A stretch of DNA of 64,000 bases, taken from Actinobacteria bacterium OV320 (GTDB taxonomy: Bacteria; Actinomycetota; Actinomycetes; Streptomycetales; Streptomycetaceae). Below are positions 23,867 to 32,314 of this stretch, in pieces; position 1 is the first letter of the stretch; every line of letters begins with the position of its first letter. A model generated the notes under the pieces. That model did not search any database. It saw nothing but the letters and a program-made list of their open reading frames with translations, and had not been told where the DNA came from. The DNA lies in contig LJCX01000037.1 in assembly GCA_001298545.1 (NCBI GenBank), positions 62,001-126,000 of the forward strand. The letters run 5' to 3'. The position numbers and the translations under genes are program-made.

Positions 23867-25192
23867 TCAGGGCTGGAGAGGAAGGGTGGCGCAGTTGGAC
23901 GTGACCGGCTTGGCGTTGAGCCGGTCGGTCAGCCAGGAGATCGCGTCGCCCTGGTCGACGAGCAACGGTGTGAAGTGGTTGATCAGGGACCGGCCCAGAC
24001 CGGGCAGGATCACGGGCTTGTAGGTGACGTCGGCGCCCTTGGCGCACCATGCGACGGCGAGGGCGCGCGCCTGTGCGTGCGGTACCAGGTCGTCGGCGGT
24101 GCCGGTCGCCACCCGGACCGGAGACGCCGGCTCGAGGGTGCCGATGCGCTGGTCGGCCAGGAACGCCTTGAGGGCCGGCTCGGCCTGGACGATGTCGCTG
24201 AGTGAGCGCCCGTCCGTGGTCCAGTCGGTGCTGCTGGCGGAGTTGTAGGAGAGGAGGGCGTCGCCCACGCACATCGTCGACAGGTCCTTGAGCGCGGCGC
24301 GGCCGGCCGTGTTCAGGTGCGCTTCGGCGATCGGTACGAGAGCCGGATCGGACTCCAGGAAGCCGTTCACCGACCAGCCCAGCGCGCCGGCCAGGTCGCT
24401 GCCGTCGATGGCCTTGGTGACGGCGACGAGGTCGGCGGGCGGAGCCCCGGTGTAGGTCCCGGCGAGGGTGACGTCGGGGGCGTACGAGGGCTGGAGTTCG
24501 GCGGCGGCGGCCGTGGCCCCGCCGCCCTGGCTGTAACCGAACAGCGCCACCCGGGAGCCGGATGTCAGCGACGTGGCGTCGAGGGAACGGACGGCGCGCA
24601 CGGCGTCGAGAACCGCGTGGGCCTCGTCGACCCGGTTGACGTAGGTGTGCAGCCGGTCGGTCGCGCCCAGCCCGGTGTAGTCCGTGACCACGACGGCGAT
24701 GCCCCGGGCGAGCAGACGGTAGATCGCGAGGTCCTCGTAACCGACCGACAGCGTCTGGCCGTTGACGACGAGCGGGTGTTCGAGGCCGAGGGAGGCGGCG
24801 CACTGGTCGCCCTGGCCCATCGTGCCGGGTGCCACGACGACCAGAGGCCGTGGTCCGCTGCCCGTCCAGCGGGCCTTCGGTTCGATGTAGGCGCCGGTGA
24901 CGGCCATGGGCCGGCCGGCCGAGTCCGTGGACTTGTACATCAGGCGGGTCGCCGTGCCGGGCAGCGGTCCGTCGATGCCCGGCAGGCTCAACGCCAGCGG
25001 GAGCGGTTCGGAGCGGATCAGGGTGCCGTCGGCCGCCGGAAGGGCGGCGGGCGGGTTGTAGAACGTGGGGATGGTGACGCCGCGCGAGACGACGGCGTCC
25101 GACTGCGTGGCCGCGTCGGCGGGTACGGCGGTGACGCCCAGGCAGGCGGCAGCGGTGACGGCTGCGGCCAGCAGGCGGGTGGGGGCGGGCAT
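23867..25192 (-). CDS. Secretory lipase-family alpha/beta hydrolase
   Basis: A 441-aa secreted protein with a Sec signal peptide (RLLAAAVTAAACLGVTAVPADA). It belongs to the secretory lipase (LIP) type of alpha/beta hydrolase: the oxyanion-region VVVAPGTMGQGDQCAASLG, VVTDYTGLGATDRLHTY and the nucleophile elbow ALFGYSQGGGATAAAA with the catalytic Ser, followed late in the protein by GTADDLVPHAQARALA (acid) and the His region SLINHFTPLL. Family members hydrolyse acylglycerols or other esters outside the cell. Four cysteines may make disulfides. The upstream region contains an unusual pair of interleaved inverted repeats. Confidence 0.88.
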   Translation of the reverse strand: MPAPTRLLAAAVTAAACLGVTAVPADAATQSDAVVSRGVTIPTFYNPPAALPAADGTLIRSEPLPLALSLPGIDGPLPGTATRLMYKSTDSAGRPMAVTGAYIEPKARWTGSGPRPLVVVAPGTMGQGDQCAASLGLEHPLVVNGQTLSVGYEDLAIYRLLARGIAVVVTDYTGLGATDRLHTYVNRVDEAHAVLDAVRAVRSLDATSLTSGSRVALFGYSQGGGATAAAAELQPSYAPDVTLAGTYTGAPPADLVAVTKAIDGSDLAGALGWSVNGFLESDPALVPIAEAHLNTAGRAALKDLSTMCVGDALLSYNSASSTDWTTDGRSLSDIVQAEPALKAFLADQRIGTLEPASPVRVATGTADDLVPHAQARALAVAWCAKGADVTYKPVILPGLGRSLINHFTPLLVDQGDAISWLTDRLNAKPVTSNCATLPLQP

Positions 25193-25270
25193 GGCGGACC
25201 TCCGGTGAGGGGGAGGCCGAGCCTTCGTCTGCGGCTCGGGTGGCGGACGGCCCGGTGGGGTGCGGGCCGT

Positions 25271-25322
25271 GACGACCGAGCGGTACGGGGCTCCGGTCGT
25301 CCACCCTTGCCCCGTACCGCTC
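25271..25322. promoter_or_regulatory. Interleaved inverted repeats upstream of the lipase gene
   Basis: The 341-bp gap between divergent starts at 25192 and 25534 holds no gene. GACGACC (25271-25277) pairs with GGTCGTC (25295-25301), and GAGCGGTACGGGGC (25278-25291) pairs with GCCCCGTACCGCTC (25309-25322). The order A-B-A'-B' means the two pairings interlock, so in RNA they could be alternative structures, and in DNA two overlapping operator-like palindromes. Confidence 0.5.
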
Positions 25323-25533
25323 TTAGACGAACTGTCAGGACCGTAGCGAGAGTGGGGTTACCTCGGGTAGCGGTCGGTAGGTTACGGTTCAGTAATATGA
25401 CTGCCGAGTAGCAAGTTCGAAGCCGCCCTCCCGCCGATCACTCGCATCACAACGAGCGCCCAAAAGCGGGCCGTTGGCGGCAATCTCTGACAAAACAAGA
25501 CCGCGGGGTCGCCTGTCGCTAGCGTCCCGAGCC

Positions 25534-26181
25534 ATGAACACCGACCGCACGCGCGGCGCGCAGCTCGGCGACCACGCCTCCCGTGACGACGCCTTCGTGC
25601 CACCCCAGCCCGGCACCCACCACTCCTCGACGCAGACGGCGACCGCGAGCGGCAGCGCCAGGATCACGCAGAAGAACACCCAGATGAAATTCTCGATCCC
25701 GGTGATCGGGCCCCTGCTGAGCATGGCGTACGCCCATCCGCTGATCGCCGGACTCACCGCCCTGGCGGTCGTCGGGGGAGGAGGCGCCGCGGTCAAGGCA
25801 GCCCTGCCCGACGCGACGTCCTCGCCCTCGACCGCGCTGGTGCGCGGCTTCGTCATGGAGCAGTCGGACGGTCAGAAAGCCCCCACGGGCTACGACTTCA
25901 CGTCCACGCCGCCCGTGGTCGCCGACGCCGGCACGGACGCCTTCTATGTCCAGGGCGGCTTTCTGATGTCCACCAACGGCAGGCTGGCCTCGTGGGGTTC
26001 GTCCGGGGTGCCCACGGCGGAGGGCTGCCGCAAGGCCGTCACCGACGAACCGGTACGCAAGACGTCCGTCTCCATCGGATATGCGGTGTGCTATCTCGAC
26101 CGCGACGGCGATCCCGGCTATCTCACCTTCACCGCCTCCGACACCAGGTCCGTCACCGTCGACACCGCTCACCTGGGCTGA
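25534..26181 (+). CDS. Hypothetical single-span membrane protein
   Basis: A 215-aa protein with a polar N-terminus, one hydrophobic segment (AHPLIAGLTALAVVGGGGAAV) and an extracytoplasmic C-terminal domain of ~130 residues holding two cysteines (EGCRKAV and YAVCYLDRDGDPGYLTF) that may pair. I recognise no family. ATG 25534 is used although it lacks a clear ribosome site; ATG 25684 (MKFSIPVIGPLLSMAY) would make a shorter protein with an N-terminal signal anchor and is a real alternative. An AraC-type regulator gene follows on the same strand about 30 bp later. Confidence 0.6.
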   Translation: MNTDRTRGAQLGDHASRDDAFVPPQPGTHHSSTQTATASGSARITQKNTQMKFSIPVIGPLLSMAYAHPLIAGLTALAVVGGGGAAVKAALPDATSSPSTALVRGFVMEQSDGQKAPTGYDFTSTPPVVADAGTDAFYVQGGFLMSTNGRLASWGSSGVPTAEGCRKAVTDEPVRKTSVSIGYAVCYLDRDGDPGYLTFTASDTRSVTVDTAHLG

Positions 26182-26212
26182 TCCGACCGCTGCCAACAGG
26201 CCGGTGACGCCG

Positions 26213-27202
26213 GTGTGGTTGACTACGCTCGTGCTGCACGAGTCGGTCTTCCGCACCACGGACCTGCCGGTGAGCGACCGGTTCGAGGCGTGGGCGGAGC
26301 GCATGGGCCGGACCCACGCCCCCATGCGGCTCAGCAGCGATCGCCACGCGGACTACCACGGCTCCCAACGCGTGATCGCGCTGGGCGACGTCGTCGTGTG
26401 GCCGGCCACCTTCGACCAACTGGTCTTCCGCCGTACGCCGAAACTCATCCGGGAGTCCGACCCCGAGACGTACCACCTGTCCCTCCTGCTGAAGGGCGAG
26501 GGGGCGGCCGACTGGGGCAGACAGCAGGCGGCCTACCGGATGAACGACTTCCACATCAACTCCTCCTCGCGGTCGTGGGAGGTGCTCACCGGCTCCGAGC
26601 CCGTCACCGTGCTCGGCGTCGAGGTCCCGCGTGCTCTGGTGGCCGTGCCGGGAAACCGGGCGGACCAGGTGCTGGGGAGCCTCCTGTCGGGCCGCGAGGG
26701 GATCGGCGCGCTGCTCTCGCAGTTCCTCCGTCAACTGGTCGCGGACACCTCCTCGTACCGGCCCTCGGACGCACCACGGCTGGGCACGGTCGTCGCCGAC
26801 CTGGTTACGGCCCTCTTCGCGCACACCGTGGACGCCGACCTCCGGCTCCCGCCGGAGACCCGTGACCGCACCCTCGTCCTCCACGCCAAGACGTTCATCC
26901 ACCGGCACCTGGACGACCCGGACCTGACCCCCGCCGGGATCGCCGCCGCACACCACGTCTCCCGCAGCTATCTGTACCGCGTCTTCCAGGCCGAAGGCCT
27001 CACCGTGGCCTCCTACATCCGCGACCAGCGGCTGGAGCACGCCCGCCGCGACCTCGCCGACCCCCGGCTGCGCGCCCTGCCCGTCCGCGCCGTCGCCGCC
27101 CGCTGGGGCTACCCCCGGGCCGCCGAGTTCACCCGGGCGTTCCGCACCGCCTACGGGCTCCCGCCCAGCGAACTGCGCGAACAGGCGCTGACCGAGGCGT
27201 AG
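26213..27202 (+). CDS. AraC-family transcriptional regulator
   Basis: A 329-aa regulator. Residues ~10-190 match the AraC ligand-binding-like N-terminal domain found in many actinobacterial regulators (VFRTTDLPVSDRFEAWAERM, LVFRRTPKLIRESDPETYHLSLLLKGEG). Residues ~225-325 carry the two AraC helix-turn-helix units: LTPAGIAAAHHVSRSYLYRVF and PVRAVAARWGYPRAAEFTRAF with the family ending YGLPPSELR. The effector and targets are unknown. GTG 26213 is chosen by the start of the conserved part; GTG 26204 and TTG 26219 are alternatives, none with a strong ribosome site. Confidence 0.88.
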   Translation: MWLTTLVLHESVFRTTDLPVSDRFEAWAERMGRTHAPMRLSSDRHADYHGSQRVIALGDVVVWPATFDQLVFRRTPKLIRESDPETYHLSLLLKGEGAADWGRQQAAYRMNDFHINSSSRSWEVLTGSEPVTVLGVEVPRALVAVPGNRADQVLGSLLSGREGIGALLSQFLRQLVADTSSYRPSDAPRLGTVVADLVTALFAHTVDADLRLPPETRDRTLVLHAKTFIHRHLDDPDLTPAGIAAAHHVSRSYLYRVFQAEGLTVASYIRDQRLEHARRDLADPRLRALPVRAVAARWGYPRAAEFTRAFRTAYGLPPSELREQALTEA

Positions 27203-27377
27203 GACGGCCTGCCCCTCGGGTTCCCCGCGGCTGACTCCCGGCTGCCTCGGCCGACTCTCGGCTTCCCCCGGCACCACCGGTGGACGCTCCGCCAAGCAGT
27301 TGTGGACCGTACGCCAACGACATACCACCCGCCCCTCCCGCATCCTGGTGATCACCGCGGCGCACCGCCGCGACAAC

Positions 27378-27425
27378 GGGGGCCGTGCCAGGACGACGGG
27401 GGAGTCCTGGCACGGCACGGCCCCC
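27378..27425. terminator. GC-rich hairpin with alternative pairing, downstream of the AraC gene
   Basis: The 404-bp gap 27203-27606 holds no gene. Bases 27382-27394 pair perfectly with 27404-27416 (13 bp, 9-base loop), and 27378-27389 can instead pair with 27414-27425 (12 bp) because CACGG is duplicated on the right side. It may terminate the AraC transcript. Confidence 0.55.
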
Positions 27426-27524
27426 CCGCCCGCGCGCACCGCTCACGGACGGCCCGCGGCGGACCACGTCCGGCCCGCGGACGGGCCACGGATGATCGAG
27501 TGGTGACGGTCCGGCCACGGGCGT

Positions 27525-27567
27525 ACCGTCTAACGGTGGACCCGACAGCGGACGTCTCCGTCCGCTG
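27525..27567 (+). promoter_or_regulatory. Leader hairpins before the MFS efflux gene
   Basis: ACCGT/ACGGT (27525-27537) forms a short inverted repeat like an operator, and CAGCGGACG (27546-27554) pairs perfectly with CGTCCGCTG (27559-27567) across a TCTC loop, 40 bases upstream of the MFS start. The features may regulate the pump. Confidence 0.4.
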
Positions 27568-27606
27568 ACCTCTCCCCAGGGCCCGCTCCCGAGCGGGCGA
27601 CACGTC

Positions 27607-29157
27607 ATGAGCAGCCTCCCGCAGCCGACCTCAGCACCCCGGACCACCGCCCGACAGGGTGGCGGGGGAAACGCGATGGCGCTGCTGGTGATCGCCTCGT
27701 GCCAGCTGATGGTGGTCCTGGACATCACCATCGTCAACATCGCGCTGCCGGACATCCAGCGCTCCCTGGACTTCTCCACCACCAGCCTGGCCTGGGTGGT
27801 CAACGCCTACACCCTCACCTTCGGCGGCCTGCTGCTGCTCGGCGGCCGGGTCGGCGACATCCTCGGCAGACGGCGGGTGTTCATCTTCGGAGTGCTGCTC
27901 TTCGTCCTCGCCTCCCTGCTCGGCGGACTCGCCCAGAACGAGGCCCAACTCCTCGCCGCGCGCGCCCTGCAGGGCGTCGGCGGCGCCATCGCGTCCCCGA
28001 CCGCGCTGTCCCTGGTCAGCACGACGTTCCAGGAAGGACCCGAGCGCAACCGGGCGTTCGGGGTCTTCGCCGCGGTCTCGGCGGGCGGCGGCGCGATCGG
28101 CCTGCTCGCGGGCGGAATCCTCGTCGAGTATCTGAACTGGCGATGGGTGCTGTTCGTCAACGTTCCCATCGGACTGCTCATCGCCGTCGCCACACCGCGC
28201 TACATCAAGGAATCCGAACGCCACCCGGGCCACTTCGACATCCTCGGCGCGCTGACGTCCACCGTGGGCATGGTGTTGCTGGTCTACGGGTTCATCAGAG
28301 CCGCGCAGGAGGGGTGGCGGGACACGCTCACGATCGCCTCGTTCGTCGCGGCCGTCGTCGTCCTCGCGGTGTTCATCCTGGTCGAGCGGCGCTCCCGGCA
28401 GCCGATCACGCCGCTGCACATGTTCGCCGACCGCAACAGAGCGGGCACCTACGGCATCATGCTGTGCCTCGCCGCCGCGATCTTCGGCATGTTCTTCTTC
28501 CTCACGCTCTTCGTGCAGAACGTGCTCGGCTTCAGCCCGCTCGCGGCCGGGTTCGCCTTCCTGCCGGTCAGCGCGGTCATCGCGGTCGGCGCCGGCCTGG
28601 CCTCGCGGTTCCTGCCCACGTACGGCCCCAAGCCGTTCATGGTGGTGGGCGCGATCCTCGCGGCCGGAGGCCTGTCCTGGCTGACCCTGACCGACGTCGA
28701 CTCCACGTACGCGGGCAGCGTCCTCGGCCCGATGCTCGTCTTCAGCCTGGGCATGGGCATGGAGTTCGTGTCGCTCACGCTGATGGCGCTCTCGAACGTG
28801 TCCCCACTGGAGACCGGCGCGGCCTCCGGACTCCTCAACGCCACCCAGCAGGTGGGCGGTTCGCTCGGCCTGTCCATCCTGGTCACGATGTACGGCACCG
28901 CGAGCCGCAACGAGGCGGAGAAGCAGATCCCCGACTTCCTGGCCCAGGCGACCCCGGTCGAACGCCTGAACTTCCGGCGCACCGGTCAACTCCCCGCCCC
29001 CTGGTCCGACGAGGTCCTCACGGCCGGTGTCTCGGCCGCCTTCGTCATGGCGGCGATCTTCACGGTCCTCGCCGCCCTGATCGCGATCATCGTGATCCAG
29101 GTCCGCCCCTCGGACCTGGAACGGCTCAAGGGCGGTACGGTCCCGGGCGGTGGCTGA
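27607..29157 (+). CDS. MFS drug efflux transporter, DHA2 (EmrB/QacA) family
   Basis: A 516-aa membrane protein with 14 predicted helices, the number for DHA2 drug:proton antiporters. Family motifs are plain: helix 1 motif LDITIVNIALPDIQRSL, the loop 2-3 motif A LLLLGGRVGDILGRRRVF, motif B RALQGVGGAIASPTALSLV, and motif C GGGAIGLLAGGILVEYLNWRWVLFVNVP. It should expel a hydrophobic drug, dye or metabolite from the cell. ATG 27607 follows a non-consensus ribosome site. No TetR or MarR regulator adjoins it; the leader hairpins may serve regulation. A reductase-like gene follows 76 bp downstream. Confidence 0.92.
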   Translation: MSSLPQPTSAPRTTARQGGGGNAMALLVIASCQLMVVLDITIVNIALPDIQRSLDFSTTSLAWVVNAYTLTFGGLLLLGGRVGDILGRRRVFIFGVLLFVLASLLGGLAQNEAQLLAARALQGVGGAIASPTALSLVSTTFQEGPERNRAFGVFAAVSAGGGAIGLLAGGILVEYLNWRWVLFVNVPIGLLIAVATPRYIKESERHPGHFDILGALTSTVGMVLLVYGFIRAAQEGWRDTLTIASFVAAVVVLAVFILVERRSRQPITPLHMFADRNRAGTYGIMLCLAAAIFGMFFFLTLFVQNVLGFSPLAAGFAFLPVSAVIAVGAGLASRFLPTYGPKPFMVVGAILAAGGLSWLTLTDVDSTYAGSVLGPMLVFSLGMGMEFVSLTLMALSNVSPLETGAASGLLNATQQVGGSLGLSILVTMYGTASRNEAEKQIPDFLAQATPVERLNFRRTGQLPAPWSDEVLTAGVSAAFVMAAIFTVLAALIAIIVIQVRPSDLERLKGGTVPGGG

Positions 29158-29233
29158 GACGTGACTTACCGTCAGGAACCTTGAGGGTGACCGTCGTGGT
29201 TCGAGGCGGCCGCCTGCCGGTTAGGGTCCGCAC

Positions 29234-30124
29234 ATGGGGCATCGAGACGTGGGAATTCTGCATCCGGGAGCCATGGGCGCCCGTGTGGCGGCGCAGGCGG
29301 TGACGGCGGGAGCCGTGGTCCGGTGGCTGCCGCAAGGGCGGTCGGCGGCGACTCGGGCCCGGGCCGTCGAGTACGGACTGCGGTCCGCCGCGAACATCCA
29401 GGAACTGGCCGAGACCTGTGAGGTCGTGCTGAGCGTCTGTCCCCCCGCCGCCGCGCTCGACGTCGCCGGACAGGTGGCCGCGGCCGGTTTCCGGGGCGTC
29501 TACGTGGATGCCAACGCGGTGAGTCCCGAGCGGATGGCCGAGATCACCGGCGTGTTCGAGGGCAGCGCCGTGACCGTGGTGGACGGAGGGATCACCGGAC
29601 CGCCCCCGCGCGAGACGGACCGGACTCGGCTCTATCTCTCGGGCGACGACACGGCCGTGGCACGGGTCGCGGCCCTGTTCGACGGTTCCGCGCTCATCCC
29701 GGTCACCCTGGCGGGGCCGATCGGGCGGGCGTCGGCGCTCAAGCTGGCCTTCGCCGCGTACAACAAGATCTCGTACGCCCTTGCCGCCCAGGCCTGCGCG
29801 CTGGCAGACGGTCACGGGGTACTGGACGACCTGCTCGACCTGGCGCGACAGATGCTGCCGGAGACCCCGCTTGCCGGGACGGAACACCTGGCCGCCGCCG
29901 GGCCGCGGGCATGGCGCTGGGAGCCGGAGATGCGCGAGATCGCCCAGGCCTGCCGGGGAGTGGGCGTACCGTCCGCCTTCGCCGAGGCGGCCGCGGAGAC
30001 GTTCGCCCGGTGGGAAGCGCACAAGGACGACACGGCCGTGACCGGTGAGCGGTTGATCGCCGATCTCGTTCAGGGGACTTCGCCGTCCATGTCGCGCGAC
30101 CGGACGGGTTTGCCGTTGCGGTGA
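29234..30124 (+). CDS. NAD(P)-dependent oxidoreductase, 6-phosphogluconate dehydrogenase-like with DUF1932
   Basis: A 296-aa dehydrogenase. The N-terminal Rossmann domain has a GILHPGAMGARVAAQAVTAG dinucleotide-binding loop. VLSVCPPAAALDVA and GVYVDANAVSPERM are the usual 6PGDH-type second and third blocks, and GGITGPPPRETDRTRLYLSG is the substrate-loop region. The DUF1932-like helical C-terminal domain holds the lysine region SALKLAFAAYNKISYALAAQA. It would reduce or oxidise a small beta-hydroxy acid or related compound (inference). Its stop overlaps the next start (GTGA), suggesting co-translation with a small Ala-rich protein. Confidence 0.85.
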   Translation: MGHRDVGILHPGAMGARVAAQAVTAGAVVRWLPQGRSAATRARAVEYGLRSAANIQELAETCEVVLSVCPPAAALDVAGQVAAAGFRGVYVDANAVSPERMAEITGVFEGSAVTVVDGGITGPPPRETDRTRLYLSGDDTAVARVAALFDGSALIPVTLAGPIGRASALKLAFAAYNKISYALAAQACALADGHGVLDDLLDLARQMLPETPLAGTEHLAAAGPRAWRWEPEMREIAQACRGVGVPSAFAEAAAETFARWEAHKDDTAVTGERLIADLVQGTSPSMSRDRTGLPLR

Positions 30125-30582
30125 GCGGCAACGCGATGTCCATGAGTGAACCGAACAGGAAGACGAGTGAACAGTCCGCAGCCGAGCGGGTGACCGCGTC
30201 CAAGGCCCGGCGCACGGCGGACAAGGCGACCGCTCCGGCGGCCCGGGCCGCGAAGAGCGCCGCGACGAAGACGGACGACGCCGCGTCGGCCACCAGGTCC
30301 GGAGTCCAGCGCTCGGCCGAGGCGACGACCGGTGCCGTGCAGAGCGCGGCGCACAGTGCCTCACGCGGGGTCGAGGCGGGCCGTCAGGCGATCGTCGCGA
30401 CGTCGGGCCAGGTCGCCGCGACCGCCAAGACGGCCTGGACGGTCATCGCGCACCGGAAGCTGATCGCCGCCGGTGTCGGCGCCGGCCTCTCCGCGCTGAC
30501 GGCGGCCTCGTACGCCGTGGGCCGTCGCTCCGGCCGTCACCCGCAAGGCCCTCTCACCCGGCTCACCGGCGGTCGGATCTGA
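30121..30582 (+). CDS. Ala/Lys-rich hypothetical protein with one membrane segment
   Basis: A 153-aa low-complexity protein rich in Ala, Thr, Ser and Lys (KARRTADKATAPAARAAKSA), resembling LEA- or apolipoprotein-like helical repeats that keep hydrophilic contacts. One weakly hydrophobic segment near residue 118 (IAAGVGAGLSALTAASYAVG) is followed by a basic tail. GTG 30121 overlaps the upstream stop codon; ATG 30136 is an alternative. I know no function; phasin-like or stress-protective roles are only guesses. A strong hairpin follows the stop. Confidence 0.6.
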   Translation: MSGNAMSMSEPNRKTSEQSAAERVTASKARRTADKATAPAARAAKSAATKTDDAASATRSGVQRSAEATTGAVQSAAHSASRGVEAGRQAIVATSGQVAATAKTAWTVIAHRKLIAAGVGAGLSALTAASYAVGRRSGRHPQGPLTRLTGGRI

Positions 30583-30607
30583 CCCTTTCAGGTCGCGGTC
30601 AGGAGAT

Positions 30608-30637
30608 CGGCCCCCGGCCGGTTCCCGCCGGGGGCCG
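30608..30637. terminator. 11-bp GC hairpin terminator
   Basis: Bases 30608-30618 (CGGCCCCCGGC) pair perfectly with 30627-30637 around an 8-base loop, 26 bases past the stop at 30582. Confidence 0.8.
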
Positions 30638-30783
30638 GGTCGTGCCCGGCCCGATCGCGCACAGGTCGTCAGATCCGCAGCGGGGGCAACGCATCGGGAG
30701 GCGTTGCCTTCCTGGCATTCCGGCGAGAGCGTCGATGTGAAGCGTGCCACTGTCCGGGTGCTTCGGGTGGGGCATAGGCGATC

Positions 30784-31494
30784 ATGACAAGAATGGACGC
30801 TCGTTTCCTCGGCATCGCTGATCTGGTCGAAGCCCCGTCCGTGGCGGTCGTGGTCGACGTCATGCGTGCTTTCACCGTGGCTGCCTGGGCCTTTGCCCAG
30901 GGGGCGGAAAAGATCGTCCTTGCCGAGTCGCTGGACGAAGCCCTGGCGCTCAAGGCTCGCCACCCGGCGTGGGTGGCACTCAAGGACGGTCCGCCCGCGC
31001 CCGGGTTCGACGCCGTCAACTCCCCGGGCCTGCTGCGGTCGGTCGACCTCGGCGGACGGACCGTTGTGCAGAAGACCACGGCAGGGACGGTCGGCGCCCT
31101 GGCGGTCAAGGAGGCGTCGCTGGTGCTGTGCGCCGGCTTCGTGGTGGCGGAGGCGACGGCTCAGCTCTTGCGGACGCGCGGGAGCGACCGTGTCACGTTC
31201 GTGGTCACCGGCGAGGACGGGCAGGCCGACGAGGACCTGGCGTGTGCTCAGTACATCGCTCGCAGGGTCGACGAGGCCGGGACGGACGCCGCCGAGTTCC
31301 TGCGCCGCGCTGCCGAGTCGCGCGCCGCCGCCGAACTGGCCGAGGGGGTGCGTCAAGGAGTCCATCCTGACGACGTCGCGCTCTGTCTCGAGCTCGACCG
31401 GTTCCCCTTCGCCATGGTGGCGACCTTGGAAGGCGCACTGATGATCCTGCGTCCAGTGAGTCCTCGAAACGAGTCGGGCGACACCGGGAGTTGA
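30784..31494 (+). CDS. 2-phosphosulfolactate phosphatase (ComB)-like protein
   Basis: A 236-aa protein of the ComB family, magnesium-dependent phosphatases first known from coenzyme M synthesis. The family blocks are visible: VVVDVMRAFTVAAWAFAQGAEKI at the start, PGFDAVNSPGLLRSVDLGGRTVVQKTTAGT (the substrate-loop region; the GER-type motif is altered to WVALKDGPPA), SLVLCAGFVVAEATAQLL and the C-terminal DVALCLELDRFPFAMVATL. Streptomyces does not make coenzyme M, so the true substrate is probably another phosphorylated acid. It stands alone; there is no sulfolactate or sulfonate gene nearby. The ribosome site is weak. Confidence 0.78.
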   Translation: MTRMDARFLGIADLVEAPSVAVVVDVMRAFTVAAWAFAQGAEKIVLAESLDEALALKARHPAWVALKDGPPAPGFDAVNSPGLLRSVDLGGRTVVQKTTAGTVGALAVKEASLVLCAGFVVAEATAQLLRTRGSDRVTFVVTGEDGQADEDLACAQYIARRVDEAGTDAAEFLRRAAESRAAAELAEGVRQGVHPDDVALCLELDRFPFAMVATLEGALMILRPVSPRNESGDTGS

Positions 31495-31738
31495 TCGACC
31501 GGCCCCCGCCGGGTGGTGATCGGTCGGCGAGAGGCCGCACGAGTACGCGCACTCGGGGCGGACCGGGGCCCGTGGGGTGCGCCGGTGCCACGAACGGCCG
31601 GTGAGATCAAGGCACATCCGCAGGGCCGGCCTCGGTGCGGTGCGGAAGACCGCGAACGGCACGGCCCGGGCGCCGACCACCCGGTGTCTGCGTATGGCCC
31701 GACGCGTGCGGATGCCGCACGCGACCGTGCCGCGGTCG

Positions 31739-32314
31739 TCACCGTCTCGGTCCCGCGACGGCGTAGGCCGCGGTGCCGGCGACCGCGAGGACCAGGGCCG
31801 TCCAGGTGCCCTCTGCCGTGCCGGGCGGCAGCAGCATCCAACTCACCACCCGCATCGGCGCATTCGTCGGGGGCGGGGCGAGGAACGAGAACGAGAGCCA
31901 GGCGAACGGCAGCGTCCAGGCGTACCGGCCGCCCGAGAGCGCCGCGCCCAGGGCGACCAGTCCCACCAGCCCCGCGCTGTCCCGGACGATGAACGCGGTG
32001 GTGGCCAGGTCCTCGCCCGTCGACTGCACGGTCAGCAGCACCGTGCCGACCACCGCCCCGCAGAGCAGCACATGTGCCGCTCTGCGGGGCACCCAGCGGA
32101 TCGCGGCCGTCCGGTCCAGCGCGAGGTCCTGCCCGCCGAGCCCGATCGAGGCTGCCATCACCCCCGCGGCGAGCACGAGCACCGGCAGCCGCGGATCACC
32201 CGGCCCCCCGCTGCCGTCCCGGGCGAGTGGCCACACCGCCGCCGCGCTGATCAGCACCGCGGCGAGCGACGCCGGTACCTGACGCGAGCGCGCGTACAGG
32301 GACAGCCATCTCAC
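31739..32314 (-). CDS. ABC-type membrane permease subunit (last gene of sigma/ABC operon)
   Basis: A 191-aa hydrophobic protein with about five to six membrane helices (SLAAVLISAAAVWPLA, LPVLVLAAGVMAASIGLGG, AAHVLLCGAVVGTVLLTV, LVGLVALGAALSGG, WTALVLAVAGTAAYAVAG). No conserved permease motif is certain, but its GTG start at 32314 overlaps the stop of the larger permease by four bases (GTGA), so it is probably part of the same transporter. The ending at 31739 faces a 244-bp intergenic stretch in which I see no feature. Confidence 0.7.
   Translation of the reverse strand: MRWLSLYARSRQVPASLAAVLISAAAVWPLARDGSGGPGDPRLPVLVLAAGVMAASIGLGGQDLALDRTAAIRWVPRRAAHVLLCGAVVGTVLLTVQSTGEDLATTAFIVRDSAGLVGLVALGAALSGGRYAWTLPFAWLSFSFLAPPPTNAPMRVVSWMLLPPGTAEGTWTALVLAVAGTAAYAVAGPRR

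Noticed and set aside
25271..25322. A true H-type pseudoknot
   Set aside because: The linker that would cross the 14-bp helix is 0 nt long, so both helices cannot form completely together.
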